Shown here piece by piece: positions 58,206 through 64,000 of a stretch of DNA of 64,000 bases (positions are counted from its first letter, which is position 1; each line of letters opens with the position of its first letter). The DNA is taken from the NCBI GenBank assembly GCA_963789825.1, contig CAWBME010000006.1, positions 434,001 through 498,000 of the forward strand, given 5' to 3'. Origin of the DNA: PFL42 sp963789825. GTDB lineage: Bacteria > Chloroflexota > Anaerolineae > Anaerolineales > E44-bin32. Both the position numbers and the translations under genes were made by a program. Below the pieces are notes generated by a model that made no database searches, was not told the origin of the DNA, and saw only the letters and a program-made list of their open reading frames with translations.

Positions 58206-59468
58206 ATGGCGACAGCATTGGACAGGCTGGGTTTTCACTACTACCCCGACGAGCAACACTTCACCGAACGTGAGCTCGCCATTTGGCTGCCCGAGTTGCA
58301 GGCACTTGGCGCCGGTTGGGTGGTGCTGCGTGGGAACGCCCGGCGCTCGGTGCCTGAGGCATTCGTACGCGGGCTGATCGACGGCGGAATACAGCCCGTC
58401 ATTCATATCCCCGTCGAAATCGGCAGCGTGATCCGAGCCGACCTCGACGCCCTGTTGCTGGCTTACGCCCACTGGGGAGTCCGACACGTAGCGGTGTACG
58501 ACCGCCCCAACCTGCGGCGCAGCTGGCGTGAGGCGGACTGGACGCGGCCGAACCTGATCGACCGCTATCTGGACGCGCTTCTACCCGTTCTGCAGGCGCA
58601 GCAGGCCAGCGGGCTGCGCCCCGTCCTGCCCCCGCTCGAACCGGGCGGCGACTACTGGGACACAGCCTTCCTGCAAGCAACGCTCGACTCGCTCACTCGT
58701 CGCGCGCCGAAGTCCCTCGTGTCCGAGCTCGTGATCGGGCTGTACGCATGGAGCCATGGGCACCCAGCGCGCTGGGGCGCCGGCGGACCGGCCATCTGGC
58801 CGGATGCTCAGCCCTACGCCGAGGCAGACGACAGCGAAGATCACCGCGGAATCCGCATCTTCGAGTGGTATGGCCAGATCGCCCAGGCATCTCTCGGCGT
58901 TGCTTCGTCGATGATCGTGTTGGCCGGCGGGGTCACACCCGGCGCCGCCTCCACGTCGGAGGACTCCGTGATTGCCGACGCCCTCGCCATTCGGGAGCTG
59001 CTCGCTTCGGCCGACGACGCCCAGGGTGTCCAGGCCTTCGCCTTCTACCCCCTGGCCACCGATGCCCAGCACCCCGACCGCGCCAGCGCCTGGTATCGCT
59101 CACCAGCCTCGCCGACACGCCTGGCTGAGGCGTTTCTGGACGTGGCTGCACGGCCCTCCGGCAAGTCCGTCCAGGCTGCGGCGGCGCAACCGCCAGCGGG
59201 CCGTCGCTACATCCTGCTCCCGACTGACGCCCAGGCCGCTGCCGTCCTGGATTGGCCGGCGCTCGGCCGCATGGCGATCGAGGGCAACAGCGCAATGGGC
59301 GCCTCCGTCGATGAAGCCTCCCGCTGCCAGGAAGTCGTTCTGGCCGGCATCACCACCTCGTACCCGGCTCCGGTGCTTGAGCGCCTGGCGGCCTCTGGCT
59401 GCATCGTGCTGCAACGACATCACCCGGCTGGAATCCGGCCCGGTGCGATCCCACCCCATCCCGCCTGA
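58206..59468 (+). CDS. TIM-barrel-like (glycoside-hydrolase-like) protein
   Basis: 420 residues starting MATALDRLGFHYYPDEQHF. Alternating strands and helices include WLPELQALGAGWVVLRGN, IDGGIQPVIHIPVEIG, HWGVRHVAVYDRPNL, LRPVLPPLEPGGDYWD, SELVIGLYAWSHGH and FEWYGQIAQASLG followed by GGVTPG. This is the pattern of a (beta/alpha)8 glycoside-hydrolase-like barrel. Clear catalytic Glu pairs could not be assigned. No signal peptide. About 110 C-terminal residues form a separate alpha/beta part with RYILLPTDAQAAAVLDWPAL. ATG 58206 (GAGG upstream) is preferred to 58194, which would coincide with the transcript start. Confidence 0.75.
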   Translation: MATALDRLGFHYYPDEQHFTERELAIWLPELQALGAGWVVLRGNARRSVPEAFVRGLIDGGIQPVIHIPVEIGSVIRADLDALLLAYAHWGVRHVAVYDRPNLRRSWREADWTRPNLIDRYLDALLPVLQAQQASGLRPVLPPLEPGGDYWDTAFLQATLDSLTRRAPKSLVSELVIGLYAWSHGHPARWGAGGPAIWPDAQPYAEADDSEDHRGIRIFEWYGQIAQASLGVASSMIVLAGGVTPGAASTSEDSVIADALAIRELLASADDAQGVQAFAFYPLATDAQHPDRASAWYRSPASPTRLAEAFLDVAARPSGKSVQAAAAQPPAGRRYILLPTDAQAAAVLDWPALGRMAIEGNSAMGASVDEASRCQEVVLAGITTSYPAPVLERLAASGCIVLQRHHPAGIRPGAIPPHPA

Positions 59469-59479
59469 GCGTCCTGGGC

Positions 59480-59493
59480 GGCGGGAACCTTGC
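59480..59493 (+). promoter_or_regulatory. Possible third sigma-54 site before ftsZ
   Basis: GGCGGG-AACC-TTGC keeps the invariant GG and GC exactly 10 bases apart, but the -24 box is weaker (GGCGGG for GGCACG). The start would fall at 59505, on the ATG, leaving the GGAGAAGG ribosome-binding site (59494-59501) untranscribed. It may therefore be fortuitous or give a leaderless transcript. Confidence 0.35.
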
Positions 59494-59503
59494 GGAGAAG
59501 GCT

Positions 59504-60628
59504 ATGAGTGACTGGTTGGAAGGCGTATTCCCTAAGCACGATCCTGCCGAAGACGAGAATATCGGCCGGGCGGTCATCAAGGTGCTGGGCGTAGGCGGGG
59601 GCGGATCAAACGCGGTCAATCGGATGATCGAACTCGGCCTGACAGGCGTCGACTTCATCGCCGCCAACACCGATCGCCAGGCGCTCACCTCGAGCCAGGC
59701 GCCAACGCTGTTGCAGCTTGGACCGCGCGTCACCCGCGGCTTAGGCGCCGGCGGGGATCCACGCATCGGATCGGCGGCGGCGATGGAGAGCAGCCGCGAG
59801 CTCGCCGCGGTGCTGCGCGGAGCCGACATGGTCTTCATCACCGCCGGCATGGGCGGGGGCACCGGCACGGGCGCAGCCCCAGTAGCCGCCGAGATCGCAC
59901 GTGAGCTCGGCGCCGTCGTTGTCTCCGTGGTGACCTTGCCCTTCACCTTCGAGATGACCCGCCGGTCGCAGAATGCGCTGCAGGGCGTGCGCGCCCTGCA
60001 GCCGCACTCGCACACGCTGATCACGGTGCCCAACGACCGGCTGATCCAGGTGGCGCCCCGAGACATCACCCTGGAGATCGCCTTCCGCTTGGCTGACGAC
60101 ATTCTGCGCCAGGGAGTGCAGGGCATCGCCGAGCTGGTCACACAGGCCGGGCTGATCAACGTCGACTTCGCCCATGTGCGCAACCTGATGCTGCGCGGCG
60201 GGGGTGCCTTGATGGCGATCGGGATCGGTGAAGGGCACAACATGGCACGCGCTGCGATCCGCCAGGCGCTGCACCACCCACTCATGGCGATCGAGAGCCT
60301 CGAGGGCGCCAACGGCGTGCTGGTTCATTTCACCGGCGGGGACGATCTGACGCTGCACGAGGTCGGTGCGGCCGTCGACGATCTTCGCAGCAATCTCTCC
60401 CCCGAGATCGAACTGATCCTCGGCGCCAGCACCGATCCGGCGATGACCGGGCGGGCACAGGCAATCCTGGTCGTGACGGGCGTCGGCGGCCAGCCTGCGC
60501 CGACGCAGGAGACGATCCCCGTCGCCCAGCGCGTATCCGATACGGTGACGATTCAAACCGGCCCGCCGATCGCTCAGGACGATCTCGACCTGCCAACGTT
60601 CCTGCGCCGGCGAGTCGCGGTGCAGTAG
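59504..60628 (+). CDS. ftsZ: FtsZ paralogue with substituted T7-loop aspartate
   Basis: 374 residues of the FtsZ/tubulin family. The G1-like GVGGGGSNAVNRM, NTDRQAL, the tubulin signature MGGGTGTGAAP (116-126), VPNDRLIQV and a C-terminal DDLDLPTFLRRR peptide that resembles the FtsA/ZipA-binding tail are present. The synergy loop reads NVDFAHVRNLM: residue 224 is His where FtsZ proteins have Asp (E. coli Asp212), while the preceding Asp221 is kept. Substitution of that Asp abolishes GTP hydrolysis in known FtsZ. The gene lies with a protease system, not in a division/cell-wall cluster. It could be a second, regulated FtsZ or the only one if others are absent. Confidence 0.9.
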   Translation: MSDWLEGVFPKHDPAEDENIGRAVIKVLGVGGGGSNAVNRMIELGLTGVDFIAANTDRQALTSSQAPTLLQLGPRVTRGLGAGGDPRIGSAAAMESSRELAAVLRGADMVFITAGMGGGTGTGAAPVAAEIARELGAVVVSVVTLPFTFEMTRRSQNALQGVRALQPHSHTLITVPNDRLIQVAPRDITLEIAFRLADDILRQGVQGIAELVTQAGLINVDFAHVRNLMLRGGGALMAIGIGEGHNMARAAIRQALHHPLMAIESLEGANGVLVHFTGGDDLTLHEVGAAVDDLRSNLSPEIELILGASTDPAMTGRAQAILVVTGVGGQPAPTQETIPVAQRVSDTVTIQTGPPIAQDDLDLPTFLRRRVAVQ

Positions 60629-60640
60629 AGGAGGCCGCAG

Positions 60641-60874
60641 ATGGACGCCAAGAAGATCGACAGCGTCTCCAAGCAAGTCCGGCGTACCTACCCTGAGATG
60701 GACGGCTCCGCGCCCTCCGTCAAGCGCCAGGCCAGCCCGGCCGACGGGTCCGAGACCTTCACGTTGACCTACCGCGGCCGAGCCAGTCTGCCAGGCGGCA
60801 AGTCGCTCAACCGCATCGTACGCGTCGTGACCGATGCCAGCGGTCGCATTCTGCGCATCAGTTCATCGAAGTGA
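60641..60874 (+). CDS. Small protein resembling the C-terminal module of the C25-like protease
   Basis: 77 residues: MDAKKIDSVSKQVRRTYPEM, a polar middle and a beta-rich end FTLTYRGRASLPGG ... RIVRVVTDASGRILRISSSK. The ending lines up with the last ~40 residues of the upstream protease (TVITLSKQIDAG ... ARLTLDRNGRILKLAVSR), and its first helix with MEKVRLVVAQYLPGM there. GAGGAGG lies 6-7 bases before ATG 60641, 13 bases after ftsZ. It may be a stand-alone copy of that domain acting as a partner, competitor or regulator. No named family recognised. Confidence 0.7.
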   Translation: MDAKKIDSVSKQVRRTYPEMDGSAPSVKRQASPADGSETFTLTYRGRASLPGGKSLNRIVRVVTDASGRILRISSSK

Positions 60875-60878
60875 CGCC

Positions 60879-61079
60879 ATGCGAACCTTCTTCGACCACA
60901 CCTTGAGCGCGGCAGAGCTCCACTTCTGGCAGGCCATGGCCGGCACAACGGGCATGGCCCTCGCCTGGCGCAAACGTTTCCGCCCACTGCAGCCGTTCCT
61001 GGTCTTCCTCACCGCCGGCGCATTGACCTTCGCCCTGGGCCGCCTGGCCGGACAGCTGCTGCTCGCTCTGTTCGACTGA
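60879..61079 (+). CDS. Very small membrane protein
   Basis: 66 residues: MRTFFDHTLSAAELHFWQAM, a basic LAWRKRFRPL, then one strong hydrophobic helix (FLVFLTAGALTFALGRLAGQLLLALF). It starts 5 bases after the preceding gene and is followed by a terminator, so it is the last gene of the run that begins with rpoN. No clear Shine-Dalgarno, but it is close enough for coupling. Confidence 0.55.
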   Translation: MRTFFDHTLSAAELHFWQAMAGTTGMALAWRKRFRPLQPFLVFLTAGALTFALGRLAGQLLLALFD

Positions 61080-61116
61080 CCGCAGGCTGTGGTGGCCACG
61101 GAAGCCCACGACTCTT

Positions 61117-61139
61117 GGGCCGCACAACTCGTGCGGCCC
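61117..61139 (+). terminator. Terminator hairpin at the end of the sigma-54 locus
   Basis: Nine-base arms GGGCCGCAC/GTGCGGCCC around a 5-base loop, 38 bases after the last small gene, followed by TGCTTC. Confidence 0.65.
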
Positions 61140-61642
61140 TGCTTCATCGCGCACAACGCGTAGCCCCCGCGTTCGCCTCGTCGGGACAAGCACTTGTCTG
61201 CGTGAGCGCATGGGCGAGACATCGAGAGCCTGCCCTCGCGATCCGCCCCAGCGTTCCCGACATACGCCGAATCATCCCAACGCAGGCCTGAAGAGAAGCG
61301 AAGCGAGGCGTTTGTGGGCTGAGGTCTCGGGAGGTCGCCGGCGAACGCCTGCCCGTGTCGTCCAGACCGCAACCGCGCTGCCCAGCCCCCAACAGCAAGT
61401 CCGCCGGCGACCCAAACTCTCGGGGTTTTGGGGTCAGCCTCTCCCTCCTGGGAGCAGCGGACTTGCCCCGAATGGTGACAGCGTCGCTGGCCGGGGTAGG
61501 CTGACGGCGAGCATCGCTGCGGGCCCCAGAAGCGCCCCGTTTCCTCCCGACACACGGCGCCGCTGCTCGCCCTGCGCAGGCCGCAGCCCGATTCCGAGGC
61601 ACGGGATCGGCGCGGCCGCTATCCTGCAGCAGTGCCCGGGAG

Positions 61643-61648
61643 TAGAAT
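61643..61648 (+). promoter_or_regulatory. -10 box TAGAAT upstream of the LCP-like gene
   Basis: TAGAAT ends 41 bases before ATG 61690. No convincing -35 hexamer is visible. Confidence 0.35.
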
Positions 61649-61689
61649 GCTGCCATTGCCCCGAGCGCAGTGGAGCGTCCCAGCGCACG

Positions 61690-62457
61690 ATGTCATCCAG
61701 GATCTGGCTTCGAGCCCTTATCTTCCTGCTCTTCCTGTGCTTCGGCTTCGGGCTACTCAGCGTCGTGCTCCAAGACCACGGCGGGAGCCCTGCGCCCTCG
61801 CTGACGCCGCCCGACTGGCAGCGTCCTACCCCGGCGGGCACTACGGAGCCAGTGGCCCCAGGCACCGCGATTCTCATCCTCGGTGTCGATGATCTTGGGG
61901 GAGACCAGCCGCGTCTGCTGGCGGTGTGGATGGCGGCGCACGATGCCGCCCAGGACCAGCTGCTCCTGTACGGTATCCCCATCTCCGCCGCCGCGCCGGG
62001 AGGCGATGATCGCCCGCTGGCGGCCCTGTTCGGCTGGTCGCCCACGGAGGGCCTTGACCCGGACTTCGAGCGTTCCCTGGCTGCGCTCGTTCCTCTGCCG
62101 CATCAGGCAACGGTTGTGATGGACGAGGCCGCCTTCGCCACCGCCGTGGATGTGTTGGGCGGCGCGGATCTCGGAGGCACACGCCTGCAGGGGGAACAGG
62201 TCCTGGCATTCTTGCGCCTGCTGCAGACCAAGCCCGAAGCCCTGCTCGCCGCGCAGGCGGAGCTGCTGCTGGCGCTTCGCCCCGGGCTGCAGGACCTGGG
62301 CCCGACCCCCGATATCTCGCAGCTCGAGGGGCTGTACCCTGAGCATGTCCAGCTCTCGCTTGACATGCAGCAGCTGGCGGCACTCGTCGCCCCGATGCTG
62401 CCTTTCGAGGCCGCCTCGATCCGCGTGGGAACGCTGCTCGACCAGCCCGCTCCCTGA
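61690..62457 (+). CDS. Membrane-anchored LytR-CpsA-Psr-like protein, divergent
   Basis: 255 residues. An N-terminal membrane helix (IWLRALIFLLFLCFGFGLLSVVL) is followed by a Pro/Thr-rich linker. The extracytoplasmic domain begins AILILGVDDLGGDQPRLLAVW, continues with LLLYGIPIS and later LGGADLGGTRLQGEQVLAFLRL. This strand order resembles LCP domains that attach glycopolymers to the cell wall. The expected Arg-rich polyprenyl-phosphate site is not evident and the domain is short, so it may be inactive. ATG 61690 begins the anchor; a longer upstream frame is rejected. Confidence 0.6.
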   Translation: MSSRIWLRALIFLLFLCFGFGLLSVVLQDHGGSPAPSLTPPDWQRPTPAGTTEPVAPGTAILILGVDDLGGDQPRLLAVWMAAHDAAQDQLLLYGIPISAAAPGGDDRPLAALFGWSPTEGLDPDFERSLAALVPLPHQATVVMDEAAFATAVDVLGGADLGGTRLQGEQVLAFLRLLQTKPEALLAAQAELLLALRPGLQDLGPTPDISQLEGLYPEHVQLSLDMQQLAALVAPMLPFEAASIRVGTLLDQPAP

Positions 62458-62612
62458 CCCTCTTGCACTCCGCTTCAAGTCAGTCTATGCTTGCTTGTTG
62501 CCGAGCGGTCGGCAGCACGTGGGGACCGGTTGCAGACGCCAGATCTCGCTGCGCCGTGCGGGTTGTCCGACGAGTTAACCCGCCCCCGACAATCCAAGAG
62601 GAGGAGGATCGA

Positions 62613-63359
62613 ATGAAGAAGTTCGCCATTGTTTCGTTGCTCGTGGTCGCCGGGTTGCTGCTGGCAGCCTGCGGCGGCGCCGCTGAGCCGACCAAGGTCT
62701 CAGTCGCCATGGATGCCACCTGGCCGCCCTTCGAATATGTTGACGAGACCACGAAGCAGATCGTCGGCTTCGACGTCGACCTGTTCAATGCGATCGCCGA
62801 GAAGGCCGGCCTCGAAGTGGAGTTCATCAACGTGAGTTGGGACCCGTTGCTGGCCGGCATGGCGGAATGCACGTATGACGTGGCGATTTCCGCCATGACC
62901 ATCACCGAAGAGCGCAAGCAGCAGTTCGCGTTCTCGGAGCCGTACTTCGCTGCCGGGCAGATCATCGCCGTTCGCCTCGACAACACCGACATCGGCAGCA
63001 AGGATGACCTGGTGGGCAAGATCGTCGGCGCCCAGCTCGGCACAACCGGCGCCATCGAGACCGAGGCCATGGAAGGCGTCGAGCTCAAGACCTACGATGA
63101 CATCGGTCTGGCAATCCAGGACCTGATGAACGGGCAGGTCGACGCCGTCGTAGCCGACAATCCGCTGATCATTCAGTATGTCGGCCAGAATGCTGACAAG
63201 CTGAAGACCGCCGGGGACGTGTTCACGGACGAGTACTACGGTATCGCCGTCTGCAAGGAGAAGACCGAGCTTCTGGCCAAGATCAACGAAGGGCTGGCAG
63301 CCGTTCAGGCCGATGGCCTGATCGAGCAGCTGACCGAGAAGTGGATCGCCGGCCAATAG
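62613..63359 (+). CDS. Polar amino acid ABC transporter binding lipoprotein
   Basis: 248 residues. The signal MKKFAIVSLLVVAGLLLAAC has lipobox LAAC. The SBP_bac_3 fold shows VAMDATWPPFEYVDE, IVGFDVDLFNAIAEKAGLEVEF, YDVAISAMTITEERKQQFAFS, then VGAQLGTTGAIE and VDAVVADNPLIIQY, ending EQLTEKWIAG. It binds a polar amino acid such as glutamine, histidine or arginine. GAGGAGGAG stands upstream of ATG 62613. The permease gene follows after a hairpin. Confidence 0.94.
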   Translation: MKKFAIVSLLVVAGLLLAACGGAAEPTKVSVAMDATWPPFEYVDETTKQIVGFDVDLFNAIAEKAGLEVEFINVSWDPLLAGMAECTYDVAISAMTITEERKQQFAFSEPYFAAGQIIAVRLDNTDIGSKDDLVGKIVGAQLGTTGAIETEAMEGVELKTYDDIGLAIQDLMNGQVDAVVADNPLIIQYVGQNADKLKTAGDVFTDEYYGIAVCKEKTELLAKINEGLAAVQADGLIEQLTEKWIAGQ

Positions 63360-63370
63360 GTTGAAAGCCG

Positions 63371-63410
63371 CAAACGCCTGCGAACGCCGATCGGCGTTCG
63401 CAGGCGTTTG
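63371..63410. terminator. Perfect 40-base palindrome between binding protein and permease genes
   Basis: Twenty-base arms with no spacer, starting 11 bases after the binding-protein stop and ending 14 bases before the permease ATG. It would form a very stable hairpin that partly terminates transcription or protects the upstream mRNA, giving more binding protein than permease. Protein-binding dyad function is also possible. Confidence 0.7.
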
Positions 63411-63424
63411 CCGTTGGAGGGCAG

Positions 63425-64000
63425 ATGGACGCCAAGAAGTCGGCCGTGCCGGTGCCCCCGGAGAGTGAGCTGATCCGCATCCCCGGCGCCGAGCCCAGTG
63501 CCCGTATCGACGCCTGGTGGGGTCTGTTTGTCGGCGTGGTCGGCCTGACCATAGCCCTGGTCATCTTCAAGCCGGATCCTTACGCCCGCATCGTACAGTT
63601 CGTGCGCGATGGCATCGTCATCACCCTGACCCTGACCATCGTATCCTTCTTCCTCGTGCTGTTCGTCGGTCTGGCGGGGGGGCTGGGCCGTCTCTCCAAG
63701 AATCGCTTCCTGCGCGGCGCAACCACGCTCTACGTCGAGATCGTCCGCGGCATTCCGCTGCTCGTGCAGCTCTTGTACTGGTACTATGCCTTCCCGTCGA
63801 TCGTGCGCGCGCTGGGGACCAGCCTGGGAATCCCCGCGTTGGCGGACTACCGAGCGAGTGCCATCGGCACGGCGATCCTCGGGATGACGTTCTGCTACGG
63901 CGCCTACATGACCGAGATCTACCGGGCGGGGATCCAGAGCATCCCCAAGGGGCAGCTCGAGGCGGCCCGCAGCCTTGGGATGTCCTATTTCCAGGCCATG
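63425..64000 (+). CDS. Polar amino acid ABC transporter permease (partial)
   Basis: The gene runs off the right edge after 192 codons. An extended hydrophilic N-terminus (MDAKKSAVPVPPESELIRIP) precedes a first helix (WWGLFVGVVGLTIALVIF). The HisM/GlnP core follows: FVRDGIVITLTLTIVSFFLVL, TTLYVEIVRGIPLLVQLLYWYY and GAYMTEIYRAGIQSIPKGQLEAARSLGMSY, the EAA loop that contacts the ATPase. GGAGGGC precedes ATG 63425. It forms an operon with the binding protein; the ATPase gene should lie just beyond the window. Confidence 0.93.
   Translation, partial: MDAKKSAVPVPPESELIRIPGAEPSARIDAWWGLFVGVVGLTIALVIFKPDPYARIVQFVRDGIVITLTLTIVSFFLVLFVGLAGGLGRLSKNRFLRGATTLYVEIVRGIPLLVQLLYWYYAFPSIVRALGTSLGIPALADYRASAIGTAILGMTFCYGAYMTEIYRAGIQSIPKGQLEAARSLGMSYFQAM

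Larger units (their letters stand above)
61080..61689. other. Intergenic region of about 0.6 kb
   Basis: It contains a terminator hairpin at 61117-61139 and a TAGAAT box at 61643-61648 that may serve the following gene. No coding or RNA feature is supported in the remainder. Confidence 0.5.

Noticed and set aside
1..64000. CRISPR arrays, rRNA genes and insertion sequences
   Set aside because: No spaced direct repeats, rRNA signatures or transposase genes with terminal repeats were found.

Overview
The window looks like a chromosomal segment from a high-GC, uncultivated Chloroflexota-type bacterium (Anaerolineae-like). This is inferred from gene content, because no rRNA marker is present. Supporting features are a short archaeal-like mevalonate kinase, glpABC, a large liv-type ABC transporter, a Ser/Thr kinase beside an FHA–winged-helix regulator, and many TATAAT/TATACT/TAGAAT promoters, some placed so that transcripts would start at or next to the start codon. 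Most of the sequence is housekeeping and nutrient uptake. No prophage, CRISPR array, IS element, rRNA or tRNA was found; the only RNA gene seen is tmRNA.

Layout. 1-3.8 kb: end of a proton-translocating membrane subunit, a long hairpin repeat, a coiled-coil protein and selB. 3.8-9.5 kb (minus): glpA-glpB-glpC plus an amidohydrolase, with 4-8 nt overlaps. 10.5-14.1 kb (minus): a DHH phosphoesterase, mevalonate kinase and fmt. 14.2-24 kb (mostly plus): a Tic20-like membrane protein, recJ, a glycosyltransferase (minus), an AAA+ ATPase, a glycerophosphodiesterase, a PLP dehydratase, an orphan CoA-transferase subunit and a GH3 membrane protein. 24-29.3 kb: kinase/FHA divergent pair, ssrA (tmRNA), smpB and an HD-GYP response regulator. 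29.4-33.8 kb: amidase lipoprotein, tyrosine recombinase and a small membrane protein. 33.9-39.2 kb (minus): branched-chain amino acid transporter livK-H-M-G-F. 39.4-45 kb (minus): a GlcD-type FAD/Fe-S oxidoreductase, hflX and an M28 peptidase.

45.5-61.1 kb is the most unusual region. It reads as a self-contained sigma-54 unit. It has rpoN with an inserted zinc ribbon, a PAS histidine kinase, and a sigma-54 activator that lacks a DNA-binding HTH. A textbook -24/-12 promoter follows at 50104-50120. Downstream lie a small membrane protein, a ~1,690-residue TPR protein, a TPR/C25-like (gingipain/CHAT-like) Cys protease with a visible His/Cys dyad, a second -24/-12 promoter at 58168-58183, a TIM-barrel-like protein, a possible third sigma-54 site, and an FtsZ paralogue whose catalytic T7-loop Asp is replaced by His. 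The unit ends with a 77-residue protein that resembles the C-terminal module of the protease, and a 66-residue membrane protein. I infer a regulated intracellular TPR-protease/FtsZ system; its function is unknown. The window closes with a degenerate LCP-like protein and the start of an amino-acid ABC transporter operon.

About twenty genes or gene parts are interrupted by single-base frameshifts, several next to G or C runs (recJ has three, the liv genes at least seven). Because housekeeping genes are hit while flanking frames remain well conserved, I treat these as probable sequence or assembly errors and annotate the genes across them.
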